64,000 bases of DNA from Miscanthus floridulus (taxonomy: Eukaryota; Streptophyta; Magnoliopsida; Poales; Poaceae). The notes under the pieces are model-generated. The model saw only the letters and a program-made list of their open reading frames with translations. It was not told the origin of the DNA and did not search any database. This document shows positions 35,323-46,534 of this stretch, piece by piece. A program made the position numbers and the translations under genes. The stretch spans positions 103,757,861 to 103,821,860 of the forward strand of contig NC_089587.1 of NCBI RefSeq assembly GCF_019320115.1. The letters are read 5' to 3'. Each line of letters starts with the position of its first letter. Position 1 is the first letter of the stretch.

Positions 35323-36654
35323 CACTACTACAGAATGCTTAACTGCAGCGGGCAATTTTGGTTTCCCGCGGCGGGCAAACGCGTCCGCCGGGGTGAGAAG
35401 GTCACGGTAAATCGTGAATCCACCGCGGCGGGCGCCAGTGCCCGCTGCAGTAAACCTATTAGCAACGGCGGGCACTTTAGAACGTCCGCCACGGTAAAGC
35501 TGAGGAAAAAAACAAAAAAAAACCCAAAGCCCATCGGCGAGCCCAGATCCCGAGCCCGCCAGCGAGTCCAATCCCAGCCCGCAACCCTAGTGCCGCCGGG
35601 ATCTTCGCATCGTCGCCGTCGTCGTCCCTGGATCCGATTGCCTCCACCTCTTCACGCCGGATCCAGTCGGCCCCGCATCGGAGAGCCACGGCCCCGCTGC
35701 CGCCGGAGATGGGCAAGACCGGCCTCTACCTCCTAGATCCACCTCCCTGTATGGAAAGAGAGAGGAAGGAAAGAGGGAGTGAGGGAGAGGAGCTAGGAGA
35801 GATGGAGAAAGAGAGTGAGGTAGAGGATACGGCGGTGCCATTACCTCGATCTTGCCCGCGCCTCCAGATCCGCCGTCGCCGGAGGTGGAGGCGGCCCGCT
35901 GTCGTCGGATCTGGGCCGTGGATCCGCTTCGACACCGGAGAAGAAGGGGAAGGAGGCAGCCAGCCCGCGCGCACCGCGCCACCTCCGCCCGCTCGCCGCC
36001 GTGGCTCCACGCGACCTACGCCGCCGCCCCGGGCACCAACGTCACCCACGCCACCCGCGTCGCCGTCCCGCGCGCCGCTGTGGCCCCGCATGACGCCGTG
36101 GCCCTGCTCGACCCATTGTGGCCCCGTGCGACCCGCCGTGGCCACCGCGTCCTGCCGACGGAAGGAGAGGAAGGACGACAGGGAGGGAGGGGGTGCGATG
36201 GAAGGAGAGGGAGGGAGGTGCACGCGAGGACGACGGAGAGGGTGCGACCGAAGGAGAGGGACAGAGGTGTGGACTTGTTCGGACTTGTTCGGTCTGAGGC
36301 AGAAACCTAAAGACTACGTATTTATATGTGAAGACGACTATCGGGCTTCGTTGGGCCTTTTGGGCCACGGCCTTAACCGAGGCGGGTCTCATAGGACGCC
36401 CGCCATGGTAAATCCATTTACCGTGGCGGACGTCCTAAGACGTCCGCCTCGGAAAATAGGGTATTTTTCAAGGCGGACGTCTTAGGACGTCCGCCACGGT
36501 AAATCGATTTACCGCGGCGGGCAAAAATGCTCGCCACGGTAAATAAAAAATGCCCGCCGCGGTAAATCGTGGGATTTACCGCAGCGGGCAAAAATAGGAG
36601 CCCGCCACGGAGTGTAAAAGTGGAACGCTGCGCAAAATCGTTTTTGTAGTAGTG
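35323..36654. mobile_element. Nested non-autonomous CACTA element 2
   Basis: 1332 bp, starting CACTACTACAGAATGC and ending GTTTTTGTAGTAGTG, flanked by the 3-bp duplication AGC (35320-35322 and 36655-36657). Subterminal repeats are built on ACCGCGGCGGGCA at both ends. It is inserted within the Ulp1-like gene of CACTA 1. The middle (35530-36300) is very GC-rich with open frames on both strands (for example 35709-36485), but none has a domain I know. It may be a captured host-gene leader rather than a protein of the element. Confidence 0.88.
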
Positions 36655-37253
36655 AGCAGGGTTTGGAAAAGGTTCATTGAGGAACAAAAAATAAAACATT
36701 GCAAAGCGCCACTGGGTGTAATCGCACACAAAGTAAGTACTATAACTACACATTTATATTCAATTAACACCATATGATAATTTCAATTCACCCTAATTGA
36801 TTTTTTTGTCGTAAAAGTGGGTTCTAAGGCAGGAGCAGGGTAACAACTACTGCGGATACTATGTTTGCGAGTTCATCATGGCGTACTCAAAGAGAACTCC
36901 TGAAGAGCAACTCAAAGTACGTATATAAATACTTTTTCCTTTATATTATTTCGATCGTATATTTACAATTTCTTTATTGCTCTCATTTGTATAAGTAATT
37001 ACATGAACAATACACATACATATATATATATTAATACTTTTTCCTTTAACTTTTAGTGAAGACTGAATGGTTGAGGAAAAGAGTCATACGACTTGACCAA
37101 CTTAAAGCAATTCGAGAGACTATTGCAGGATTTCTAAATGACCAGGTCATCAACCCCAACAGCGAGTTCTACAATGACCCGAACGAACCGTTGATGCCAA
37201 ATCTGGAGGAGTGAATTGCTAAGGACATAAACAATTTATATATCAAACCTTTG

Positions 37254-37256
<3 letters not shown>

Positions 37257-37297
<41 letters not shown>
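37257..37297. repeat. (TA)n microsatellite
   Basis: About 20 TA units just after the Ulp1-like last exon. Confidence 0.95.
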
Positions 37298-37300
<3 letters not shown>

Positions 37301-37539
37301 AATATTATATGTACATAAAATAACGTGTGTATATATATGATCATCATATATATTTGCATGTACGTGTATATTCGTTTGTTATTTATGTACAAAGTTCGAT
37401 CGAAAACTTACGCGTGCGAAGTACACATATATATTACTATTAGCAGCGTATTCGAAAATGTATTTTAATATCAAAACTAATAATTAAATGAAAAAAGAAA
37501 CCAAAAATAGAAACCAAAAAAAGGAAAAAAAGAGAGACA

Positions 37540-37745
37540 TTTAGTCCCGGTTGGTGTTTTCAACCGGGACTAAAGGTCATGCCCCGTGGCCGTCCCTAGC
37601 CAGGCCTGGAGGCCCCTTTACTCCCGGTTGGTGTTTCCAACCGGGACTAAAGGTCCCCATTTAGTCTCGGGCGTCAAGCCGGGACTAAAGGAGGCTAACT
37701 TTAGTCTCAGATTGGTGCTCCCGGTTGAAAAACCGGGACTAAAGA
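37540..37745. repeat. Right subterminal repeat array of CACTA 1
   Basis: Inverted pairs TTTAGTCCCGGTTGG / CCAACCGGGACTAAAGG, three or more, ending close to the right terminus at 37785. Confidence 0.85.
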
Positions 37746-37788
37746 GGTTTCCCAATCGAGAGCAAAAAGCCTTGTTGCACCAGTGCCC

Positions 37789-38085
37789 ACCACCAGCAGC
37801 CATCTCTAGAGATAGCCTACACAATCACTTACTCTCCTTGAGATGATGATTTTCACTACTACAGAAAACGTCAGAATCCTAACTAGAGATTATTTTTGCA
37901 ACTTCGTAGAGCTAAGTTTAATTTATGTAGAAATGACTATTTGTAGGGATACGTGCATAACCACTCTAGGAAAGTATAGATGAACAATGATGAGCTAAAT
38001 GCAAACTTACCATGACTGATCTAGCTTGACCATGCCTTGAATGAGAGCACAATCTTCAAGCAATAAAACCAAAATTTAGAAGTTA
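37789..38085. other. Unassigned sequence downstream of the AP2/ERF gene
   Basis: No gene. At 37851 there is CACTACTACAGAAAACGTCA, resembling a CACTA terminus, but no partner end or subterminal array was found. Confidence 0.4.
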
Positions 38086-38140
38086 CTCCCTCCATTCCAA
38101 ATTTTATATAGTTCTGGATTTTTTGGGTACATACGTTTTG

Positions 38141-38204
<64 letters not shown>

Positions 38205-38280
38205 TAGGGACATAGTAAAATTAAAGGTATGTACGTAGAAAAACCAGAACGACCTTCTATATAAATTAGAACAGAGAGAG
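38086..38280. mobile_element. Stowaway-type (Tc1/mariner) MITE
   Basis: Starts CTCCCTCCATTCC and ends AACAGAGAGAG, flanked by TA on both sides (38084-38085 and 38281-38282). Inner inverted parts TTTTATATAGTTCTGG and CTTCTATATAAA support a foldback MITE. A (TA)n run at 38143-38200 has expanded within it. Confidence 0.8.
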
Positions 38281-38350
38281 TAGTTCTTAAAAACTTTAGA
38301 CTGAACATTATTAATTGTACCTCTCTGAGCTTGCAATAGTGAAATCTAAT

Positions 38351-38352
<2 letters not shown>

Positions 38353-38411
<59 letters not shown>
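38353..38411. repeat. (TA)n microsatellite
   Basis: About 29 TA units directly left of the next MITE. Confidence 0.95.
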
Positions 38412-38413
<2 letters not shown>

Positions 38414-38426
38414 AGACTATATTCCG

Positions 38427-38770
<344 letters not shown>

Positions 38771-38955
38771 TTGTGTACTGGATGTATACATCTATCTATA
38801 TACTGTAATAATACAACTACTTTCTGGATTAAAAAAATACCTCTCGCCTCTCGGTGCAGGGTATGTGGTACGGACGGTAGAGTCATCATAGAGTACAACT
38901 CCGTTCATCCGGGTTATTACTTTCTCATAGCTCTTTATTATTATTTTTACCTTCA

Positions 38956-39651
38956 TCAGAATCGCCAGAGGTCGTCTGACATGAATGTATGATCATCGTC
39001 ACTGTCAATCATATCCTGTGTGGCCTCTTCACTCGGCGGCATAACCTGGTGAGGGGACCCGTACATGAAATCATCCAAGGCCGGAACAATATCAGCACTG
39101 TTCCCCATCCCCACTGAAGACGCCGGCATCAACGATGGCAATGCATCCATGAAAGACCAATCAAGCGCCTCGTCGTCACCGCAGACAGCAGCTCCACTAC
39201 TGTAGTAAGTGGACGGCATTGACAAGGTCATCCTGTCACTGCTTGCTCCTCCCGCGGGCGGCGCAGCTGCTGGCTGCGACGACGACGACGCCGGCGACGC
39301 AGCCGGCGGACTAGGCAGCAGCTGGTTAGCGTGCCTTGCAGCTTCTGCCTGAATCTGCTCAGGCGTCAGCAGCGCGCCGGGGATGTGCCGGACGTTGGGC
39401 GGGGACTCGGGGAAGTTGAGCGACCCGGCCTGGGAGCCGCGGAGGCAGACGGCGGCGGCGTCGAACGCCCGCGCCGCCTTCTCCGCTGAGGAGTAGGAGC
39501 CCAACCAGATCCTCTCGCGGCTGTTGGGCATCCGGATCTCCGACACCCACCGGCCCCATTTCCGGAAGCGCACGCCTTTGTAGCGCCGCTCCGCCGGCAG
39601 CCGCGGCGATCCCTCCCCGTCGCTGCGGCTTGCTCCGGCGCCGTCGTCCAT
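38956..39651 (-). CDS. AP2/ERF transcription factor, DREB-like subgroup
   Basis: Intronless 231-codon gene for a nuclear DNA-binding protein. One AP2/ERF domain covers residues about 23-81: [29 protein letters not shown], ending L-N-F-P. The DREB-type Val is at residue 36, but the partner position that is often Glu is Met41. With the phrase [12 protein letters not shown] this points to the group II (A-5-like) DREB subfamily, an inference. An Ala/Ser/Pro-rich linker (113-140) is followed by an acidic C-terminus with E-A-L-D-W-S-F-M and the end D-D-L-W-R-F, probably an activation region. The ATG at 39651 is chosen because the AP2 domain starts 22 residues later and a TATA box lies about 80 bp upstream. 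No stops or frameshifts: the only intact host gene here. Confidence 0.93.
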   Translation of the reverse strand: MDDGAGASRSDGEGSPRLPAERRYKGVRFRKWGRWVSEIRMPNSRERIWLGSYSSAEKAARAFDAAAVCLRGSQAGSLNFPESPPNVRHIPGALLTPEQIQAEAARHANQLLPSPPAASPASSSSQPAAAPPAGGASSDRMTLSMPSTYYSSGAAVCGDDEALDWSFMDALPSLMPASSVGMGNSADIVPALDDFMYGSPHQVMPPSEEATQDMIDSDDDHTFMSDDLWRF

Positions 39652-39728
39652 GGCTCGTGATGTAGGTATGGTAGTAGCTTAGTTTGCTTGTGATCGAGTG
39701 CAAGAAGCTTGGACCAGGCGACAGAGAG

Positions 39729-39735
39729 ATTTATA
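39729..39735 (-). promoter_or_regulatory. TATA box of the AP2/ERF gene
   Basis: Minus strand reads ACTATAAATCTCTC; TATAAAT is 78-84 bp upstream of the ATG, a normal spacing for a plant promoter with a leader of about 50 bases. Confidence 0.65.
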
Positions 39736-39954
39736 GTGTATTTAGTACATGATGGAACGCGGGATGGAAATATTGGATAAAACACGATGGTAATGATGGT
39801 CAACCCCAACCCCGCCATGGCGTCATGGGAGGGGAGGAAGGAGGCTGATGGGTGTATCAGTATCAGATAGTTTGGTACAGAGACTAGAATATTATGGTAC
39901 AGCTCGATGTGTCAATGGGACGCGACTTTGACGAGCACGATGTGAAAATGGAAG

Positions 39955-40412
39955 TGTCAGATGGATCTCCATCAGTTGGCAGTTGGTCCAACGGTTAATT
40001 GGGTTTTTGATCCGCGTCTTGATCGATGGCGCTCAGCTGGTTCTCCTGGCAATGGGCCCCCGTCGCACAACATCATAAAAGGACGGTGGAGGCTAAAGAC
40101 ACATGACATGAGATCACCGGTAGCCGCCAACCCCACCCGAAGTTTCTAACCCTAGACCAATCGAGAGGGGCACTGTGAGCGACGGGAAGCACCATCGCCT
40201 TCGCCGCCGTCACAGCACCGCACCTACACTGTTGCTGCGTTCGACGACTTAGCGGGCGCCTGCATGGCTTCCCCTACTACGACTCCAGTGGCCATGTCAC
40301 GGTGCGCACCGTGGTCGTGACTGCGCATGGCGAGGTACATCGCCAAATCTTCCATCTAAGTCAAGTTTATCCCCTGATCTAATACGATCCTAGAGGTACT
40401 ACAATACTATCA
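39955..40412 (+). repeat. 5' LTR of the copia element
   Basis: 458 bp, starts TGTCAGATGG, ends ACAATACTATCA. Matches 44804-45255 throughout with many substitutions and small indels. CATAAAAGG near 40074 could be the TATA region. Confidence 0.93.
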
Positions 40413-43150
40413 ATGGTACCAGAGCAAGGGCTTTCTAGTATGTAGATCTAGACTGGGTAGAAAAGTGAAAAGAAATCAAGAAGGAGATGAATCAGATTGA
40501 ACCCCAACCCTAACCCTAAACCTAAACCTAACCCTAGAAAGATGGATGGAGAGGGGAGGGACCAGCTCAGTTTTCTCGCTGCCATCACCACCGCTGTCGC
40601 GCGAGAAGAAACCTGCCGTCGCGCGGGCAGAACAGGACGAGCAGCCGCTCGACGCTGGGTTGCCGACGCGTAGGCTCAGGGCGCCGATGCGAGGCCACTC
40701 GACGGCGGCGCGCTCACCCACTGGGGAGCGCGTGCTTCGGCAAGGGGGGCCACGGTGGCGCCGCACTTCCTCTTTTTCGGCAGCCTTGAGTCGCCGTCGC
40801 TTCTGTGTCTGGTGCGCTGTGGCGTAGAGAGAGAAAGGGGAGGAGGAAATGGAGTTAGGGTTTAGGGGAGAGCCAACAACAAGCGGGTTTTGATCTCGCG
40901 CAAATGACGCCTGGCCGTCGGATCAAGATGGACGGCTCAGAGTGAATCAGGCCGAAAGTGGCCCAGGTGGGATTGGAGATTCCTGGCCTAGGCCTAAGTT
41001 GCGGCCTAGGCGCGGGGGAACGGGCGCGCGCGCCATGTTAAGCCGCCACTAGGCCGTGCGCGCGGACACGCAACAGAGATCGGCCACGGACTAGTTCACT
41101 TGGCCGGGCCGAATGAACAGTAAACACTGAGTTTTTGTTTTATTATTTTCAGAAGCAAATTTTGATGATTCTGTCTAGTTTAAATCTCTGTCAAAATTGA
41201 AACCAACGGGATAATTTTCTCAGAGAGTAGATAAGTACATAGTAAAATGCTTCCGCTGCAAAGTTTAATGCTAATTATCTTCTAATTAAATTCGAACCAA
41301 CGGAAGAATTTAATTTGAAGAGCAATTACTTTTAGTAAATTATGATTATGTTTATCCTCTAATTAAATTAGAACCAACGAAAATTTTTAAATTAGACGAG
41401 TAGTCAGATTTGTTTATGTTAAATTATGGTATTGTTATCTTCTGACCAACGTTGATGATAACAATATTATAATGATTTTAAGTTTGAAGTTTAAATCTCT
41501 AATTTTTTTTTACACCAATGTGGTCAATTTTTTAGAGAGTAGATAAAGACCAAGAAATGCTTCTGAACTAATAGAATGTATTTTATTATCGTGTTTCTGC
41601 TGTAATAATGTTGATTATCTTCTAATTAAATTTGAATCAATGGGAGAATTTAATTTTGAAGAGTAGTTATATGTCTTTGAAGTTAATTTATCAGTTTTAT
41701 GTATTAATTCTATTTTCTGCCCAACGATGATGTAGAATTGATGCAGAAGCATCTTCTATGTTTTATTTTTTAACCGACGAGATCACTTGGGCGCATGCCA
41801 ACGGGCTGCAATGCTGGGGTATGTGAATAAAAAGGCTTGAGTCAAGCCAGTTCGGGATAGCTTTTTGTTAGCTTACTAATTTTCTGATTAAATTGGAACC
41901 AACGAGAAGATTTAATTGGAAAATGAAGTATGAGTGAATGTTTTAGTCGTTATGACTAAGTTTTCGTAAAGGAGAGTATCCCGCATAGAGAGAGAAGTTT
42001 GGGTAGCTCTTGTACTATCCTAGTATTAACCATGGAACAGTAGAAATATACCGTCATGGTCAATACTAATCAAAAGACAAGAAAAAGATGCAAGCGTGAC
42101 TTGCAAAAGTACAGTTAATAAAAGACCTCGATGAGTTCTTGAAGTGGAATAAAGAAATTGTACTTCCATACAGATCAAGAAATAACTTTATTTGCATGAC
42201 GTAATCATATGAACGAAGTAAGTAATAAGTGTCTCCTCGGTCACAGTTTTCCTAAATAGTTCTCGAAATTATGGCAGTAAAGTTTATGCCATATTTCGAG
42301 GAGAATAGTAAGATCAATTAAGAATGATACTCTTCGTTAAGAGTGAGATAAAAATCAATTAAGAAAGATACACTTCATTAAGAGTGAGATAAAAAAATTA
42401 ATTAAGATGAATACGACCGTCGGAGGAGTACAACGATCATCAGCCTGTTCGCTTGCTCGTAAACGATCGTAAATTTCTAGCTGGGAGCAGTGTTTTTCTC
42501 TCACACCAAACCAGCCAGCAGTAAATAATCCACGATACGATACGGCCTCCCAAACAGGCTGCATAATAACGATACCCCTCAGCAGAAAAATAGCTAAATT
42601 CCTATACTTTTTTAAAGTTTCGATAGAAAGATAGCATAGTCAGCCTCAAAGATATAAAGGCGGTGCTTAAAGCACCATATGAGATTTTAATAGATTAAAC
42701 CTAAATAAAAAATTTGAAGGTACACTATCTTTTTTAGAAGATGGGATAATCCGGGGGAGCATGGTATATAGAGATCTATGACTTGAAGAGAAGCAGAACT
42801 ACGTGCCCACTTTAGTAATTAAAAAACAACGATTTTCTCAATACCTGTTGATGTTGTATAACTTATACAACACCTGTTGTTGGCTCTTTGGAGAAGATGA
42901 ATAATACAAACAAAGATCTTGTAATACAGAAGCCTGTAGAATCAATTGCCTCTTAGCAATGAAGAGCAACAACAGCCCCATATGAAAGTGCTAGTAGCTA
43001 AGGCCTCATAAGGTCTCAAAGAATTAGTAAACTAGTTTTTTCTGATGACTATGAAGTCTATGTTAGTGAAGAAATTCAAATGGAGGGTGATCCCACTTTA
43101 TTTGAAAAAGCCATGAGAAACGTTTACTCGTCTAAATGGCAAGTTGGTAT
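40413..43150 (+). other. Copia internal region where gag and integrase should be
   Basis: No gag or integrase motif could be read. After the primer-binding site there is a telomere-like run at 40507-40536, a GC-rich stretch (40546-41090) with short frames on both strands, then an AT-rich stretch (41100-42400) with repeated motifs containing CCAACG. A hAT-type MITE-like block lies at 42441-42561. The coding part may have been replaced or decayed. Confidence 0.55.
42441..42561. mobile_element. hAT-type MITE-like element
   Basis: Begins CAGCCTGTTCGCTTG and ends CCAAACAGGCTG, inverse ends of about 8-12 bases. The inner phrase AGTGTTTTTCTCTCACACCA is typical of a MITE family abundant in panicoid grasses. 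No clear 8-bp target duplication. Confidence 0.6.
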
Positions 43151-43155
43151 GGAAG

Positions 43156-44640
43156 TTAAAATAAATCGATGAATACCAACGTTGTTTGGGACTTGAAATT
43201 CCTAATGGAGCCAAAACAGTAGGCTATAAAAGGGTCTACAGCACAAAATATGACTCCAAAGGGAATGCAGAAAGATATAAAGCACAACTTGTAGGAAAAG
43301 GCTTTACGCAATGAGAATGAATAGATTACAATGAGAGTTTTCTCTCCAGTCTCATGCAAGGATTCTTTTAGAATCATAATGGTGTTCATGGCGCATTACA
43401 ATTTAGAGTTAGATCAGATGGATGTAAAGACGGCATTCCTCAATAGAGATTTGTATGAAAATGTTTACATGGCACAACCCAAAGGTTTTGTCGTGGAAAA
43501 AAAGAACGTATGGGATGCCGCCTGTAGAAATCCATTTATGGGTTAAAACAAGTCTCTAGACAGTAATGTTTGAAGTTGTTGAAACAATGAGAAAGTTTGG
43601 GTTTTAAAGAAAATGAGAAGGACAATAGCGTTTATGCGAAGTTTAAGAATGGAAAATTCTTTTTCCACATCCTGTGTATAGATGACATCCTACTCACTAG
43701 TAGTAATGTTAATCTACCATTAGAGAAGAAGAAGTCTTTGTCCTCAAGTTTTAATGTGAATGATCTTGGTGAAGCCTCATTGGTTCTAGGAATTGAAATG
43801 CACCGAGATAGATGAAAAGGGGTATTAGGACTATCGCAAAGGCATGCTTAGAAAAGATTCTAAAGAAATAAAGTATGCATGTGAGTAAACCTATGCCTAC
43901 TCCTATAGTGAAGGGTAATAGTTTTGGGAACTTTCAGTGTTTCAGGAACTGATATGAGATCGATCAAATGAATATGGTTCCATATGCTTCAGCTGTTGAA
44001 AGCTTGATGAGTGTACAAGTACAAGTAAGAACTTACCCTGACATAGTTTACGTATCCAGGATATTTTGGCAGAAGTCCAGTTCAGATATAGATCACTGGA
44101 ATGGAATTAAGGATGTCTTGTAATTTTGCAAAGTATCGTAGGCCTCATGCTGAGTAAGAAAGAACAAGTACTCTCAAATAGTTGTAGGTACAAATATTAA
44201 GTCTTGGCGAGATGTGTAGTGAAATCCACAGTAGTTGCTAATGCTCGCAGTTGGAGTATTATTGTGGAAAATCTCCAAAGAAACGGTTGTGGTGTCATCA
44301 GTGATGCATACCATAGTATAGCTTGACATGAGGCTTAAGGAATAGGCAAAAGGAGGTTAAGAGAATTAGTACCCGGATTTAACAATGGTAGTCAACAATA
44401 ATAACTATTTTAAGTAGTTAACTCCAAAGACAACAGGTCAAGTGTGCTGTCAAACACATTGACATTGAGTTATATGTTGTAAAGGAGAAAATCCAGAATC
44501 ATTTTCAAAGCATTGAGCATATGAGTACCAAGCAAGTACTTGTGGATCCGCTTACCAAAGGCTAACCACCCAGTGCGTTCAGAGAACACACAGTTGGCAT
44601 GGGTTTACGAGAAAGCCTATGATTTCTAGATACTGAGGGC
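43156..44640 (+). pseudogene. copia reverse transcriptase and RNase H remnants
   Basis: Reverse transcriptase pieces: K-A-Q-L-V-G-K-G-F-T-Q near 43283, the first catalytic Asp in Q-M-D-V-K-T-A-F-L-N (near 43418), Y-M-A-Q-P-K-G-F, then C-I-D-D-I-L-L with the Asp pair at 43681-43686, where Tyr-Val is usual. D-L-G-E-A-S-L-V-L-G-I-E follows. RNase H remnants include H-I-D-I-E-L-Y-V-V-K-E-K and D-P-L-T-K-G (about 44455-44565). Many stops and frameshifts. Motif order RT then RNase H without a downstream integrase agrees with copia. Confidence 0.85.
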
Positions 44641-44792
44641 CTAGTTGAGAATCTATTTCAAAACAGAGAGGTACATTGTAGCTATCAAATCTAATGGCAA
44701 TTGACTGTGACGATGAGGCACGCTCAATGGATTGATCTGTGATGGAATGGGAAAAGATAAAGTAAGTTAAGTTTAAGTTATAAGGTGAGATC

Positions 44793-44803
44793 AAGGGGGA
44801 GAA
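44793..44803 (+). promoter_or_regulatory. Polypurine tract of the copia element
   Basis: AAGGGGGAGAA directly before the 3' LTR, the usual plus-strand DNA priming site. Confidence 0.75.
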
Positions 44804-45255
44804 TGTTAGATTGATCTACACCAGTTGGCCCAACGACCAATTAGGCCCTTGATCCATGCCCTGATCGGGGGCACTCAGCCGGTTCTCCTGGCTTATGGGC
44901 TCCAGTCACGCAGCGCCATAAAAGGACGATGGGGGCTAAAGGCACATGACATGAGGTCACTAGTAGCCGCTAACCCCACCCCAAAGTTCCTAACCCTAGA
45001 CCGATCGAGAGGGGCGCTGTGAGTGACGGGAAGCACCATCGCCTTCACTGCCACCACAGCACCGCACCTGCACTGCTGCTGCATTCGACGACTTAGCGGG
45101 CGCCTACACGGCTTCCCCTACTATGACTCCAGTGGCCATGTCGCGGTGGTGCCGTGGCCGTGACTGTGCATGGCGAGGTACATCGCCAAATCTCTCATCT
45201 AAGTCAAGTTTATCCCCTGATCTAATACGATCCTAGAGGTACTACAATACTATCA
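44804..45255 (+). repeat. 3' LTR of the copia element
   Basis: 452 bp, starts TGTTAGATTG and ends ACAATACTATCA, followed by the duplication GGAAG. Confidence 0.93.
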
Positions 45256-45260
45256 GGAAG

Positions 45261-46025
45261 TGCTCATCAGCTGATGCAATTAATAATTGATAGCATGCTG
45301 CATGCTGCTTTTCACTATTTAGTATTTGTCCTAGCTGATTAATTAGGAGTGTAGCCACGATGATATTTTAGATCTAATCATCTAATCAAGGCAGATCTCT
45401 ACCCAGATGGAGTAGTAGTATATCTATACCCAATGCGTCGCCCAGCGAGGTATATTTATTTAAATTTTCACACATCTAATGAGAAGTGCATGTTGATGGT
45501 CTGTGAATTGTGAGCATACCATGCATGTGAGCACCCTGAGCTCGATCTAATACATGCATAGAGGGCACATGTCAAACATATGAGGCTTTGCGTAGCACCT
45601 ACGAGGCCCAGAGGGTTTGACGATTTTGGCCTCAAAACTGTAGGTGGTGTGGTTTTCGGATTTGGGCCTCAAAATTTATGGGAGGATCTCAAGGCAACAT
45701 GTGGCGTTATTGGAGTGCTTGCGACGAGCGAAACAATTTCATGAAGGGCTTTTGGCCCTCCGATGCACGAAAGACAAATTGCACACCATTTTGCCCCTGG
45801 TGGTTGAGTGGTTCAAGTCTAAACCTAGGGGCATTCTTGGAAATGTGTAATAGCCCTATAAATAATAGAAGTGGTAGCCCAAGGTAGCTATCTCTTCCAC
45901 CCCCATGTTGATATCCTTAGGGTTAGCCAAGTGCTTCATGTTTAACAAAGATTATGCTAGAGAGGAGTGTTTCCTCTTAGGTTAGTGTCTCATTTGAAGT
46001 GCGAGAATGTTTGGGACGAGGCTAG
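45261..46025. other. Host sequence between the copia and gypsy insertions
   Basis: Continuous with the AP2/ERF upstream DNA before the copia insertion. No gene. From about 45580, phrases such as CCCTATAAATAATAGAAG (45850) look like a decayed LTR promoter. It ends in GCTAG, the gypsy copy 2 target duplication. Confidence 0.4.
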
Positions 46026-46497
46026 TGTGGGGGGTACGACCCCGGATACCCACAACAGACTACATGGGCTATGCCCCCAGTGGTGGTCTAGCCCACAAGA
46101 CAAAGCCTTGCGGAGCACGGCGCTGCTCAGCGTGCCCCGCAAGACACCAGGAAGATATCTTGAAGATACTATGAGATCTGTTAGGATACGTTCGATCCCA
46201 TGATTCGCGTAATCTGTTATTACTTTTCGGTTATCTCCTAGATCTAACTGATTTGTAACCCTGCCCCTAGACTATATAAGGTGGGTAGGGACCCCCTCAA
46301 AACACATGCAATATCATACGATCGCCAATACAAACCAACAGACCACAGGAGTAGGGTATTACGTCGCGCTGATGGCCCGAACCTGTCTAACTCTTGTGTC
46401 TCTATTGCCTTCTTGTTCTTGATTACGCGCACCTCTACCGATCAATCTACCTTCATGGGATACCCCTCGGAGGACTGTTGAGCATCTTTTGTCGACA
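46026..46497 (+). repeat. 5' LTR of gypsy copy 2
   Basis: 472 bp from TGTGGGGGGTACG to TTTTGTCGACA. TATATAA at 46273-46279. It keeps a 43-bp segment near 46100-46145 that the 3' LTR lacks. Confidence 0.95.
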
Positions 46498-46499
46498 GT

Positions 46500-46517
46500 T
46501 GGTGCGCCAGGTAGGGG
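46500..46517 (+). promoter_or_regulatory. Primer-binding site of gypsy copy 2
   Basis: TGGTGCGCCAGGTAGGGG two bases inside the 5' LTR. Its TGG start would pair with a tRNA 3' CCA. I could not name the tRNA. The older element has the same site with one change (23482-23499). Confidence 0.75.
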
Positions 46518-46534
46518 GTGTGCGTGCTGATCCC

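Larger units (their letters stand above)
39955..45255 (+). mobile_element. Ty1/copia LTR retrotransposon, degenerate
   Basis: 5301-bp element flanked by the perfect 5-bp duplication GGAAG (39950-39954 and 45256-45260). LTRs are 39955-40412 and 44804-45255. A primer-binding site TGGTACCAGAGC (40414-40425) resembles the initiator-Met tRNA site TGGTATCAGAGC. RT and RNase H remnants are in copia order. The LTRs have clearly diverged from each other, so the insertion is not recent. It lies 304 bp upstream of the AP2/ERF start codon, in the opposite orientation to that gene. Confidence 0.93.

Noticed and set aside
35709..36485. 258-codon plus-strand ORF in the GC-rich part of the nested CACTA.
   Set aside because: Arg/Pro/Gly-rich composition, overlapping frames of similar length on the other strand, and no domain; it is more likely an effect of GC content.
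37851..37871. Further CACTA terminus CACTACTACAGAAAACG.
   Set aside because: No subterminal repeats and no opposite end in range.
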